This document shows positions 7,425-15,536 of a stretch of DNA of 16,076 nucleotides, in pieces (the stretch's first letter is position 1; each line of letters opens with the position of its first letter). The stretch is taken from assembly GCF_900316895.1 (NCBI RefSeq), contig NZ_ONER01000036.1, positions 1 to 16,076 on the forward strand, read 5' to 3'. The notes under the pieces were generated by a model. It saw nothing but the letters and a program-made list of their open reading frames with translations, made no database searches and was not told the DNA's origin. The stretch is from an uncultured Methanobrevibacter sp. (GTDB lineage: Archaea > Methanobacteriota > Methanobacteria > Methanobacteriales > Methanobacteriaceae). A program made the position numbers and the translations under genes.

Positions 7425-7820
7425 ATGTTTGAAGATGAACGTGATGAGAAAATTTACAATCTAATTATCACTAACGGTTTTGACAAAAACAACGAATACG
7501 GCCAATTTACAGAAAAACTATACTCAAAAGTAGATTTCAGATGGAAAGAATCAATATCCGGATCATATTCTACAGCCAATGAGAGCTTTTACAATAAGGT
7601 AGACAGAATCATCATGTTAGCTGGCCTTTACAATGACAATAAGGAATTATTCAACGATTTATTGGATGCAAGTGAAAAATACAACATACCAATCGTTCTT
7701 GTAAGACCATACGGACTGGAAGAAGTTCCGGAAATATTGGAAGAACGTGCAGCAACCATTGTAGGCTGGAATGCCAATTGCATCCTTGATTCAATTAAAG
7801 ACGCACACGAAACAATGTGA
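7425..7820 (+). CDS. Stand-alone TIR-like protein (MTH538/DUF1863-like)
   Basis: This 131-residue protein matches the MTH538-like TIR fold family (DUF1863), a flavodoxin-like fold related to the ThsB sensors of Thoeris defence. The visible family signature is the second half: RIIMLAGLYND, then a helix, IPIVLVRPYG, EVPEILEERA and TIVGWN, followed by a final helix. The N-terminal strand (YNLIITNGFD) and the basic loop near KESISGS also fit. The founding member of the family comes from Methanothermobacter. The start is ATG 7425; an in-frame GTG at 7416 is part of the Shine-Dalgarno sequence AAGGTGA (7413-7419). No NADase, SLOG or other effector gene is adjacent, so a defence role is only a hypothesis; a housekeeping nucleotide-signalling role is equally possible. 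It converges on rad50 and shares a hairpin terminator with it. Confidence 0.72.
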   Translation: MFEDERDEKIYNLIITNGFDKNNEYGQFTEKLYSKVDFRWKESISGSYSTANESFYNKVDRIIMLAGLYNDNKELFNDLLDASEKYNIPIVLVRPYGLEEVPEILEERAATIVGWNANCILDSIKDAHETM

Positions 7821-7821
7821 A

Positions 7822-7861
7822 AAAAAATAAAAGGTAATAATGTGGCTACATTATTACTTTT
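7822..7861. terminator. Bidirectional hairpin terminator between the TIR-like gene and rad50
   Basis: GTAATAATGT (7834-7843) and ACATTATTAC (7848-7857) are perfect inverted arms around GGCT, extendable by a G-T and A-T pairs to about 14 pairs. On the minus strand the left arm is made of the last rad50 codons and the TAG stop, and the stem is followed by CTTTTATTTTTTTT. On the plus strand it lies 13 bases after the TIR-like gene and is followed by TTTT. Confidence 0.8.
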
Positions 7862-10593
7862 GAAATACCATTCTCTTTTTCGACTTTTATCAGATTATCA
7901 GCAGCATTTTCAAGCTGCGCCTCGTGAGTTACGATAATCATTTGAGGAAGTGAAGACATCTCCTTTAACAGATTAATCAGTTCATGTCTTCTTGAAGCAT
8001 CCAAATGAATAGTAGGCTCATCCAATAAAATAGTGTCCAATTCACCATTGGCCATTGCCTGAGTAATACCCAATCTCAATGCAAGAGCGATAGCAATCTT
8101 TTCACCACCGCTGACCATGCTCATTGATGATTCGCCTTCAGGACCATAAACGGTCACTTCATATTCATCATCAATTGTCAAGTCAGAGTAGTTGAAATTG
8201 AACTCCTTGAAGTATTCCTTGGTGTGCTTTTGGATGGCAGGACGTGAGATATTTCTTAAATCCTTCTGAATACCTCCACGACTGTACAACTCACGGATAT
8301 GCTTTAAAATTCCAATGTATTCATCTATGTTGTCATATTCCTGTCTGAACTGGGATGCCATCTTAATCTTTTCAGTCAAATCCTGAAGACTTACAATTGA
8401 TTCCTTTGCCCTTCCTTTAATCTCGAAAAGCTCTTCATTGAAAGTGGTTTTCCTTCTTTCATAGCGTTCAAAATTATAGAGGATTTGTTCATACTTGTCC
8501 TCATCGTATATTGATGCATTGATTTTGTTTTCAATGATATCCTTTTGATTAATTGAAACACCAATATCCTCTTTAATGGAATCCAAACGAGTCAAGAATG
8601 AATTTTTATTTTGAACAAAACCTTTCAATTGGTTGAATTCTTCATTTTTGCGTTTTAAATCCTCAATACGATCTTTAAGTTCATTAGTCCCCATGTCCCC
8701 ACTTAAATGCGGATCCTGACTTATGGCCAATTTGATATTGGTGACATGATTGTCGATTTCATTTTGAACCTGCTTCAACTTGTATTGAATTTCAGTTTCA
8801 CTGCCTAAAACTTCCAGGGCTCCCTTAGATTGAATGTAGGAATCATGATCCTGTTTGAATGATTCGCGTTCATCCTTTTTATTGGCAATGAGCAAGATAA
8901 GCTCGCCAAGCTTATTGCTTATGTGCTCCTTACCTTCCAAGTCCTCATCCATCTTGTTCAATCTGATAAGTTCATTCTGGAGATGCTCAAATTTCTGCTT
9001 ATACTCAATGATATTTTTGGATAATTCTGTGAGTTTTTGAAGTTTCTCTTCAAAACTGTTCTTATTTTTATTCAATAGACGAACTGTCTCTTCATTTTGG
9101 GCAATTAACTTTTTATTCTCATTAATTTCATCAGTGTAATGCTTTGTCAATTCCTTTTTCTTATATGTGCTAATATCAGATTGACAAACAGGACATTTGT
9201 TGTCAATTCCTTCCAAGTCATCCAAAGGTTTTTCACAAGCCTTGATATTCTGATTGTAGACAACGATATCCTCATTTTTTGCGATGATTTCCTTGCCCAA
9301 TTCGTCAATTTTTTCAGAGGTCTCATTGATAAAATCATTAGTGGAACTTTCAAGATGGCTGAAATCATCTATTTTAGCCAATATATCCTGGTCCAATCCA
9401 TAATCATCCAATTTATCCTTGGATTTTGAGAAGAACTTTTCGATATCATTCCTTTCATCCTCAATGCTTTGCAACAATTCCTTTTTGTCCTTTTCAAGCT
9501 TGGCCATTGTAGCCAATTCCTTTTCCAAGTTATTTTTTTGGTCAGACAACTTGTTGATTTCCTCATCGGATGAAAGATACTTGTTATATCCTTCCTTCTT
9601 ATTGGATACGATTTCCTTTTGCTCGGCTATTGAATCCAATTTATCGTCAATTTCCTTCTCGTCCTCTTTCAGTTTTTGAATGCTGGTAACTGACTTTTCA
9701 AAGTCCAGATAAACATCAAGTTTGGAAACGAATTTTTCCAATCTGTCGATTTCCTCTTCAGCTTCACGGATTTTGTCCAATTCCTCTTGAACCATGCGCT
9801 TTTCATCTTCCAATTTGGCAAATGTCTTTTCTTCAATTTCCAAATTCTTTATTTGTGTTTCATAGATTTCCTTTTCACGCTCCATGTTACGCTTATTTTC
9901 AGAAATCTCTTTAAGCAATCCGTCTACTTCATCAATTTGCTCTTCCAGTTCATGACCTCTATCCTTAAGGCTTTCCAGTTCGTCCTTTTTCTTCTTATAA
10001 TTTTCCATCAATTCTTCGGAATTATACAGCTTACCGTTAAGCTCAGCAAGTTGAGACTCATAATCAGTGATGAAAGGCAGCAAATTCTTCCATGCCTTTT
10101 CCAAAGAGTCTATTCCCAATAATTTACCAATCAATTGTTTTTTCTCAGCAGGGGTCTTGTCAACCAATTCTGCAATTTCTCCCTGTCTGATGTATATTGC
10201 ATTCAGGAATAAATCTGAATCGATGTCAAGGATTTGACGGATTTCGCTGGCAACTTCCTTATCGCCGGTGCAGACATGCACATATCCTCCTTCTGAAGAG
10301 GTCCTTTTAAATAATGATGATTTTAAGCTGGATTTTTTCTCACGAACAATTTTGTAATCCCTGTTATTGGAAGTGAATTCCAGCTCTATTGACATGGAAT
10401 TTGCATTATTTCTGACCAGATCATCAATCTTTTTACCGGTGTGCTGTTTGAATAATGCAAAGCTTATCGCTTCAAGGATTGTTGATTTACCGGCACCGTT
10501 TTCACCTACAATTACGCTGATTCCCTTATCAAATGGAATTACGGTATGTTCATGTGATTTGAAATTGTTTAATTTTAATCTTGTGAAAATCAT
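7846..10593 (-). CDS. rad50: DNA double-strand break repair ATPase Rad50
   Basis: Rad50 is the SMC-like ATPase that tethers DNA ends and controls the Mre11 nuclease. The 915-residue chain has the expected plan: Walker A GENGAGKST at residues 30-38, a long coiled coil rich in Glu, Lys and Leu from about 180 to 780, the zinc hook CPVC at 467-470 near the centre, the ABC signature VSGGEK at 827-832, and Walker B ILLDEP with Asp858-Glu859. The ATG overlaps the mre11 stop codon (ATGA), and GGGAGGTT at 10599-10606 inside the mre11 end supplies a strong ribosome binding site, so the two proteins are translationally coupled. The last codons form one arm of a perfect hairpin terminator. Confidence 0.97.
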   Translation of the reverse strand: MIFTRLKLNNFKSHEHTVIPFDKGISVIVGENGAGKSTILEAISFALFKQHTGKKIDDLVRNNANSMSIELEFTSNNRDYKIVREKKSSLKSSLFKRTSSEGGYVHVCTGDKEVASEIRQILDIDSDLFLNAIYIRQGEIAELVDKTPAEKKQLIGKLLGIDSLEKAWKNLLPFITDYESQLAELNGKLYNSEELMENYKKKKDELESLKDRGHELEEQIDEVDGLLKEISENKRNMEREKEIYETQIKNLEIEEKTFAKLEDEKRMVQEELDKIREAEEEIDRLEKFVSKLDVYLDFEKSVTSIQKLKEDEKEIDDKLDSIAEQKEIVSNKKEGYNKYLSSDEEINKLSDQKNNLEKELATMAKLEKDKKELLQSIEDERNDIEKFFSKSKDKLDDYGLDQDILAKIDDFSHLESSTNDFINETSEKIDELGKEIIAKNEDIVVYNQNIKACEKPLDDLEGIDNKCPVCQSDISTYKKKELTKHYTDEINENKKLIAQNEETVRLLNKNKNSFEEKLQKLTELSKNIIEYKQKFEHLQNELIRLNKMDEDLEGKEHISNKLGELILLIANKKDERESFKQDHDSYIQSKGALEVLGSETEIQYKLKQVQNEIDNHVTNIKLAISQDPHLSGDMGTNELKDRIEDLKRKNEEFNQLKGFVQNKNSFLTRLDSIKEDIGVSINQKDIIENKINASIYDEDKYEQILYNFERYERRKTTFNEELFEIKGRAKESIVSLQDLTEKIKMASQFRQEYDNIDEYIGILKHIRELYSRGGIQKDLRNISRPAIQKHTKEYFKEFNFNYSDLTIDDEYEVTVYGPEGESSMSMVSGGEKIAIALALRLGITQAMANGELDTILLDEPTIHLDASRRHELINLLKEMSSLPQMIIVTHEAQLENAADNLIKVEKENGISKVIM

Positions 10594-11831
10594 TCTTCAA
10601 CCTCCCTGCTAAATGTTACCTGAACATCCTCTTTTTTCTTTGGAGGTTCTTCAATCTGCAATTCTTCAGTCCTGAATTCAGAATCTTCAGCTTCATTTAC
10701 ATAATGGTCATCAAAGTACTGATTAATCAGCTCCTGAGATTCATCAAGCCTTTCTTTTGAAAGCAAATGATATAAATCGATGGCAAGGGTTGTAACCTCA
10801 CTATTGCCATAGCCTTCAAGCTGACTTTCCAATAGCTGCTCAGGACCTAATTTTTTGGATTCGACTTCAATAAGTTCCAGCTCTTCGCCTGCCATTACAA
10901 ATGTAGGCCTTATCATCAAAGCCAAATCTCCAAGTTCCTCTTTAATAATATCATATACCCTGCTGGTGTCTGATTCAACTTCCTTTATTGTTATTTTTAA
11001 AATCGGCTTTTTATCAAATCCCTTGATAACTTCTTTGATGCTTGCAATGCCGCTTTCCAAATCGTTATAGTCAATGGTTTTTTCCATGAATTCACGTGGA
11101 ACATCGACAGTGACCCTTTTGACTACAGGTTTTGAACCGTCAAAATCAACTACGACAAAACCTTTTCCGTTCTTTTTATAATCCGGCAATTCGGATGTTT
11201 TCCAGATTTCACCAGATCCCGGATAAACCAGTCTGCCTTTACCATAGGCATCATTAACATACTTGTGAATATGTCCCAAAGCATAATAATCAAAGTTATC
11301 AGGTATTTCACCAATTTCCAATTCATAATTCATGCTGAAATATTTGTCAATACCCTGGTGAAGAACCAGAATTGATTTGTCATGGCTGCTTGCCTTTTTG
11401 GACAGCTCAGCCAACTTGCTCTTCAATGCTTTTCCGTGAGATGCAGGATAGTAAGGAAGGCCAGCTATAAAAATGTCTCCATGCAGATAGGTGGGATTAA
11501 TAGTGCTTATGACTTTCAGTCCCAATTTCTTAAAAATTACATGCGGAGGTATGGATCCCTTTCTCATTACCACATCATGGTTTCCCGCAATTGCATACAT
11601 AGGGATTCCTGCACCTTTAAGCTTCAGCAAACCCTTTTGAAAGGTTAAAAGTGCCATAGGTGAAGGTCTTGCGGTTTCAAATAGGTCGCCACTGTGTATT
11701 ACAAAATCTACTTTTTCTTCAATTATCTTGTCAATAACCTTATCAAACACTTCATAAAAGTCCTTTTCCCGTTCAAACAATCCGTATTGACGGTAACCTA
11801 AATGAGTGTCTGCCAAATGTGCAAATTTCAT
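10590..11831 (-). CDS. mre11: DNA double-strand break repair nuclease Mre11
   Basis: Mre11 is the manganese-dependent exo/endonuclease of the Rad50-Mre11 complex. All phosphodiesterase motifs are present: LADTHLG with Asp8 and His10, HSGDLF with Asp49, AGNHD with Asn84, His85 and Asp86, LVLHQG with His158, and GHIH at 186-189. The 413-residue length is typical of archaeal Mre11, with an acidic C-terminal tail that probably holds the Rad50-binding part. Start ATG 11831 is preceded by GAAGGT at 11838-11843. It is the first gene of the mre11-rad50 pair and lies 188 bases downstream of herA. The upstream region holds a 21-base element shared with the nurA promoter. Confidence 0.97.
   Translation of the reverse strand: MKFAHLADTHLGYRQYGLFEREKDFYEVFDKVIDKIIEEKVDFVIHSGDLFETARPSPMALLTFQKGLLKLKGAGIPMYAIAGNHDVVMRKGSIPPHVIFKKLGLKVISTINPTYLHGDIFIAGLPYYPASHGKALKSKLAELSKKASSHDKSILVLHQGIDKYFSMNYELEIGEIPDNFDYYALGHIHKYVNDAYGKGRLVYPGSGEIWKTSELPDYKKNGKGFVVVDFDGSKPVVKRVTVDVPREFMEKTIDYNDLESGIASIKEVIKGFDKKPILKITIKEVESDTSRVYDIIKEELGDLALMIRPTFVMAGEELELIEVESKKLGPEQLLESQLEGYGNSEVTTLAIDLYHLLSKERLDESQELINQYFDDHYVNEAEDSEFRTEELQIEEPPKKKEDVQVTFSREVEE
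10599..10606 (-). promoter_or_regulatory. rad50: Internal ribosome binding site of rad50
   Basis: GGGAGGTT lies within the last codons of mre11, 5 bases before the rad50 ATG that overlaps the mre11 stop. It supports coupled translation at high level. Confidence 0.75.
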
Positions 11832-11910
11832 TATATTACCTTCTTTTATTTTATGTATATAACCAATTTAAACACTATTTTAAGCATTTAATGTGTAATA
11901 GTATATTCTC

Positions 11911-11928
11911 AACTATTATTTAATAGTT
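11911..11928 (-). promoter_or_regulatory. mre11: Putative mre11 promoter with TATA-like box inside a dyad
   Basis: On the minus strand TATTAAATAA (11925-11916) is a TATA-like box 10 bases after the shared 21-base element. It lies in a perfect dyad, AACTATTA / TAATAGTT around TT. The predicted transcript start near 11893 gives a leader of about 60 bases. A second box, TTATATAC at 11862-11855, would start the transcript at or past the ribosome binding site and is less likely. Confidence 0.4.
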
Positions 11929-11933
11929 TGCCA

Positions 11934-11954
11934 AGAGAGCATTTGAAAACTAAT
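11934..11954 (-). repeat. Shared 21-base element, copy upstream of mre11-rad50
   Basis: The minus strand contains the core TTTTCAAATGCTCTC; all 21 bases are identical to the copy upstream of nurA. It lies about 103 bases before the mre11 ATG and 10 bases before a TTAAATAA box. Confidence 0.85.
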
Positions 11955-11994
11955 CAATATTGATTTGAGAGTGTAAAAATTAATATAGAAATTT

Positions 11995-12031
11995 AAAAAA
12001 AAGTAAGAAAAGAATATGATTAGTAATCATA
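11995..12031 (-). terminator. herA: Hairpin terminator at the herA stop codon
   Basis: TATGATTA (12031-12024) and TAATCATA (12022-12015) are inverted arms around one base, forming a seven-pair stem with loop ACT. The TAA stop is the start of the second arm. Pyrimidine-rich sequence and T8 (12002-11995) follow. Confidence 0.6.
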
Positions 12032-13522
12032 CCCCATATCCATCAGCTCATCTTCCTGCCTTTCAATTTCTTCAGCTTCCTTTTTCACTGAATCCTTAAA
12101 GAAAGACACAATATCCATGTCATCACCGTGAGTTCTGCCCTGGAATTTGTCAATCTTGACAAGAGTAGGTACTTTAGACATCAAACCCAATACAATAGCC
12201 TCCCCAACATTCAAAGATGGAAGCTGATTGATTAAATCCTGTGAAAGGCTTTCGCTTGCTGACTGGACATGCCTCTGGTCTTCAGGTTCGACAAGCCTCA
12301 ATATGATCATGTTGTTCATCTGTGAAAGGGCATCATGGTCAACTGTTTTAGGTGACTGGCTGACAAGACACAATCCCAAGCCAAATTTACGTCCTTCTCT
12401 TGCAACCCTTTGAATCCAACGTTTGGAATCGCTGTCACGTTTGTTTGGAGCCAGAATGTGAGCCTCTTCCAGAATATAGAATACAGAGTTTTCAAGCAGT
12501 TCCTCCCTGTTTCCGCTATGGGCAGCCTTTTTTGAGCGGTTAAGTGAATTTCTCAGGATATGACTTACAAGCACGCTTGCAACATATTCATCAACCTGGG
12601 ACAAATCCAGAACATTCACATGGGCCTTTTTAATGCTGGATAAGATATTGCCTGTGTTTTGGTCGAACAGGTTTGAATATTTGTCCATGGAATCGTCAAT
12701 CTTATTCATCACATCCACTATTCTTTTATCTGATCCCTCTTCAAGAGAGTCAATTTCGAGAATATCATACATCAACTGTAAAAAATTCTTTTCAAATGCG
12801 GTTCCATCTTCTATTTGCTTTTTAGCCTCTTTGAATGCCTTTCTGAAATAGCGCTCCTGAAGATATGCATTCGCTGGAATGTTTACAAGATTTTTAATCT
12901 CCAGAAAAGACATGTATGTAGGGTTGATTTTAGGCTTTATCACATTCACACTGCCGTTGGGAAATTCTGCACCCTTATACTCACCATGCATGTCAAATAC
13001 AAAGACAGGCACATTATATGACAGCAACTGGTCAATCAATACTGAAACTGTGTTTGATTTTCCCGCTCCGGTCATAGCAAGAATCGCCAAGTGTCTTGAA
13101 AGTATCGGATTGGCATCGACATTGACTTCCACATCATTCTGGTTGACCAATGTCCCAAGCTTTATCGGATTTTTTACCTTGAATATTTCATTGAGCATAT
13201 CCGCATCAGCAAGATTGATTTCTGTTCCTGGAAGCACGGGTGTTCTTGGAATCCTCAAATCATCGTTGACATCCCCGAGGATTTTGACCTTACCTCTTAT
13301 GTAGTTATCATCAACTCCGATTCTGGAGATTTTCTGGATTGCCTTGAAGTCGTTTATGTCCACATTCAATGCATCGTTTCCCCTGACCAGATTTTCAACC
13401 ATTCCCAATACCTTTTTTCCGTCATATTCAATTGTTACATATTGGCCAACCTGTGGCATTTCATTTGAAATGAATGTTACTTCGTTTAAATTAGTTTCTC
13501 CTACGCAGATTCCCACTACCAT
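12020..13522 (-). CDS. herA: DNA translocase/helicase HerA
   Basis: HerA is a hexameric FtsK-like ATPase that moves on duplex DNA and drives NurA during 5'-strand resection. The 500-residue protein begins with a HAS-barrel-like beta-rich region (residues 1-120), followed by Walker A MTGAGKSNT at 150-158, VFVFDMHGEY at 173-182 with the HG-E signature of the family, Walker B FYILEEAH at 348-355, and LVSQSP near 387-391. The family's conserved RVAREGRKFGLGL segment is at about 372-384. Its ATG lies inside the last codons of nurA (7-base overlap), with GTGAT at 13526-13530 as ribosome binding site, so the two are coupled. The C-terminal codons and stop form a hairpin followed by a T-tract. Confidence 0.96.
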   Translation of the reverse strand: MVVGICVGETNLNEVTFISNEMPQVGQYVTIEYDGKKVLGMVENLVRGNDALNVDINDFKAIQKISRIGVDDNYIRGKVKILGDVNDDLRIPRTPVLPGTEINLADADMLNEIFKVKNPIKLGTLVNQNDVEVNVDANPILSRHLAILAMTGAGKSNTVSVLIDQLLSYNVPVFVFDMHGEYKGAEFPNGSVNVIKPKINPTYMSFLEIKNLVNIPANAYLQERYFRKAFKEAKKQIEDGTAFEKNFLQLMYDILEIDSLEEGSDKRIVDVMNKIDDSMDKYSNLFDQNTGNILSSIKKAHVNVLDLSQVDEYVASVLVSHILRNSLNRSKKAAHSGNREELLENSVFYILEEAHILAPNKRDSDSKRWIQRVAREGRKFGLGLCLVSQSPKTVDHDALSQMNNMIILRLVEPEDQRHVQSASESLSQDLINQLPSLNVGEAIVLGLMSKVPTLVKIDKFQGRTHGDDMDIVSFFKDSVKKEAEEIERQEDELMDMGYDY

Positions 13523-14589
13523 GACATCACTTCCCTGTTTGTTGTCTCATAAATCTTAGCTATTTTCATCAATTCCTTCATGTTCCTGTCGGTTATCACC
13601 ACATCATTATGGGCCTTGTTCAAAAGGTACGGATAGCCCTGGACCGACAATACATTAATCTTTCTAATGATTTCGAAAACCTCTTCCTTTGTGGCCCTGT
13701 AAGGCAGTTCAACCTTCAATACATTCTTGTTGTCCTGCAGGCGAACGTAAAATACTGTAAATGTCAGACTTTTGAAAAAGTCATTGAAATACGGAAATGC
13801 CGCATTGTCGTGAACCTGCCTGTACTTTATGAACGTCATTCCCTGCTTTTTTGTAAACTTGTCCAGAAATGCAATGTCCGGAATGTTCCAATGGAACAGG
13901 TCATTGTCAGATGAGGTTTTGGAGATTGAAATGATTCTCTTTCTGAACTGCAAAATCTCATACAACAGAATAATCTTTTCAACGGATGCCAGATGAAGGT
14001 TGGTCTCATTTAAAATGTTTGAATCTTCCCTTTTAGGCATCTCCATCAATTTAAGGTCATCCCTCAGGCTTGGAAACAGCAGTCCGTAATGTCTGACCTT
14101 AAGCCTTGTTTGAAATTCCTTCAATAATGAATCATCCATGTTTTCCTTAAGTTTTGAAGGCAGCTTTGCACCTCTTGGAAAGGCATTCTGCAAATCCCCG
14201 AGAATGGAACCGTCAAACATGTAATAATCGACATTATAATCATTCAGTGTCCTCAAAGCACATTTCAACTCATAAATTGCCATGTAATTGCTTAAAAGCT
14301 CATCCAGAAAGGATACATGCGGAATGTCAAAAATGTCCGAGTCGTCAATCTTTTTAATTTCGCCATCGTAAATAATGGATTCGGCACCAACAGCACAGAA
14401 ATTGGTGGTGAGGAATTTCTTCTTGTTGAAGCTCCCGTCTCCTGCAGCAATCGAAAAGTCGGCTTTGCTTTCACCGATTGTCCTGTCAAACCATTTATGT
14501 TCAAGCTGGGATTCAATATCAGCAGTCGGCTCGATATCGAAATTGAATCCTCTTTTGGCGATGGCCTTTTCATACAATGAATTTAACAT
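13516..14589 (-). CDS. nurA: 5'-3' nuclease NurA
   Basis: NurA is the nuclease partner of HerA and degrades the 5' strand at DNA ends. The N-terminal NurA motif AAGDGSFN carries the catalytic Asp51; Glu107 in a YELKCALR helix and Asp126 in YYMFDGSILGDL match the further metal ligands known in the family, and YRQVHDNAAFPYF near residues 256-268 supplies the C-terminal Tyr and His. Length (357 residues) is normal. It is the first gene of the nurA-herA pair. A consensus TTTAAATA box lies at 14621-14628, about 36 bases before the ATG, predicting a short leader of about 9 bases; only a weak GTGAT precedes the start. Confidence 0.92.
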   Translation of the reverse strand: MLNSLYEKAIAKRGFNFDIEPTADIESQLEHKWFDRTIGESKADFSIAAGDGSFNKKKFLTTNFCAVGAESIIYDGEIKKIDDSDIFDIPHVSFLDELLSNYMAIYELKCALRTLNDYNVDYYMFDGSILGDLQNAFPRGAKLPSKLKENMDDSLLKEFQTRLKVRHYGLLFPSLRDDLKLMEMPKREDSNILNETNLHLASVEKIILLYEILQFRKRIISISKTSSDNDLFHWNIPDIAFLDKFTKKQGMTFIKYRQVHDNAAFPYFNDFFKSLTFTVFYVRLQDNKNVLKVELPYRATKEEVFEIIRKINVLSVQGYPYLLNKAHNDVVITDRNMKELMKIAKIYETTNREVMSW

Positions 14590-14619
14590 AATATCACATG
14601 TATTATTATAACCATTAAA

Positions 14620-14628
14620 TTATTTAAA
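14620..14628 (-). promoter_or_regulatory. nurA: TATA box of nurA-herA
   Basis: TTTAAATAA on the minus strand matches the archaeal consensus TTTAWATA. Centred about 36 bases before the nurA ATG, it predicts a leader of about 9 bases. The shared 21-base element is 8 bases upstream of its TTAAATAA core. Confidence 0.65.
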
Positions 14629-14635
14629 TCAAATG

Positions 14636-14656
14636 AGAGAGCATTTGAAAACTAAT
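14636..14656 (-). repeat. Shared 21-base element, copy upstream of nurA-herA
   Basis: All 21 bases are identical to 11934-11954, in the same orientation relative to the downstream repair genes, 47 bases before the nurA ATG. Confidence 0.85.
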
Positions 14657-14661
14657 TAATT

Positions 14662-14699
14662 AAAAAAAAAGTTAATTAAGAGCAGTTGAAAAACTACTC
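14662..14699 (-). terminator. Hairpin terminator at the GGGP synthase stop codon
   Basis: GAGTAGTT (14699-14692) pairs with AACTGCTC (14687-14680), eight pairs with one U-G, loop TTTC. The arm consists of the last sense codon, the TAG stop and two more bases. TTAATTAAC and T9 (14670-14662) follow. Confidence 0.7.
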
Positions 14700-15446
14700 C
14701 ATTGAAGCCTTTAGAATAGCTCCGGTAATTTCTTTGATTTTAGCTTTAACATCATCAACTTCTTCTACAACAGTACCGGTAACAATAATATCTCCGCCAG
14801 CCTTTGCAGCCATGTAAGCAGCCTTGCCGTCACGGATTCCTCCACCGACAACCAAAATGTTTTTAGGAGCTGCCTTTTTGGAGTATGCCACCATTTCAGC
14901 AGGAACCGGTTCCTGTGCACCTGAACCAGCTTCAAGATAGAAGAACTTGATTCCAAAAAGTTCTGCAGACATCGCATAGACTGCAGGTATTTTAGGCTTG
15001 TTTCTAGGCACTAAATTAGCGTCTCCAACCCAACCGACGGTTCCTCCAGGAGAAACTACCATATAATGCATCGGCAATATTTCCATTCCAGAAGCCTTCA
15101 CAGCCGGTGCAGCCAATGCCTGAGCGCCGTTAATCCAATATGAATTTCTTGAGTTTACAAAGCTCATATAAAATATTGCATCAGCATAACTGCTCACACT
15201 GCTTGTATTTCCAGGGAAAATGATGATAGGAACTGCAATGTTTTCTGATAGGATTTTACAAGTGTTGTCCACATCGTCACCGTTTACAGTGGATCCTCCA
15301 ATCATGATTCCGTCACTTCCACCTTCAATGGCCTGAGTGGCAATGTCCAGGGCTTCCTCAGGAGTCTGTTCATCAGGATCAATTAAAGTAAAATGAAGTT
15401 TTCTTGTTTTCAAAATATCTCTAATATAATTTTCAACGTCTTTCAT
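14694..15446 (-). CDS. Geranylgeranylglyceryl phosphate synthase
   Basis: This enzyme joins geranylgeranyl diphosphate to sn-glycerol-1-phosphate, the first committed step of archaeal ether lipid synthesis. The 250-residue TIM barrel shows the family's HFTLIDPDEQ near residues 18-27, GGSDGIMIGGST at 42-53, a FYLEAGSGA motif and a phosphate-binding VVGGGIRDG. It is the longer, multimeric GGGPS type common in methanogens. Upstream are a TTAAATAT box at 15479-15486 and a short AGGT ribosome binding site, giving it its own promoter although L40e is only 79 bases upstream on the same strand. Its last codon and stop form a hairpin followed by T9. The main alternative within the fold (heptaprenylglyceryl phosphate synthase, PcrB) is a bacterial enzyme and unlikely here. 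Confidence 0.95.
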   Translation of the reverse strand: MKDVENYIRDILKTRKLHFTLIDPDEQTPEEALDIATQAIEGGSDGIMIGGSTVNGDDVDNTCKILSENIAVPIIIFPGNTSSVSSYADAIFYMSFVNSRNSYWINGAQALAAPAVKASGMEILPMHYMVVSPGGTVGWVGDANLVPRNKPKIPAVYAMSAELFGIKFFYLEAGSGAQEPVPAEMVAYSKKAAPKNILVVGGGIRDGKAAYMAAKAGGDIIVTGTVVEEVDDVKAKIKEITGAILKASME

Positions 15447-15478
15447 AAGAATACCTAAAAATAGTTTTGTATAAAATA

Positions 15479-15486
15479 ATATTTAA
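15479..15486 (-). promoter_or_regulatory. TATA box of the GGGP synthase gene
   Basis: TTAAATAT on the minus strand, centred 36 bases before the ATG, predicts a leader of about 10 bases that includes the AGGT site. Confidence 0.5.
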
Positions 15487-15494
15487 TGTTTTAG

Positions 15495-15536
15495 AAAAAA
15501 ATAGTAAAAAGTAAAGAGAATATGTTTATCCTCTTT
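15495..15536 (-). terminator. rpl40e: Hairpin terminator at the L40e stop codon
   Basis: AAAGAGGATA (15536-15527) pairs with TATTCTCTTT (15522-15513), ten pairs with one G-U, loop AACA. The stem starts three codons before the stop, and the TAA lies at the stem and loop border. TTTTT and T7 follow. Confidence 0.7.

Noticed and set aside
7416..7820. A complete Thoeris defence system
   Set aside because: Only a TIR-like protein is present; the neighbours are a Mur ligase and rad50, with no ThsA-like effector.
9139..9679. Open frames on the plus strand opposite rad50
   Set aside because: Phe- and Ser-rich shadows of the Rad50 coiled coil; no domain, no ribosome binding site.
11855..11862. TTATATAC as the mre11 TATA box
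   Set aside because: A start about 25 bases downstream would fall at or beyond the GAAGGT ribosome binding site, so the site would not be transcribed; the box at 11916-11925 fits better, though a leaderless transcript cannot be excluded.
14679..14696. A third, degenerate copy of the 21-base element
   Set aside because: The likeness (AGAGCAGTTGAAAAACTA on the plus strand) is explained by its being part of the GGGP synthase hairpin terminator, and it has insertions and mismatches.
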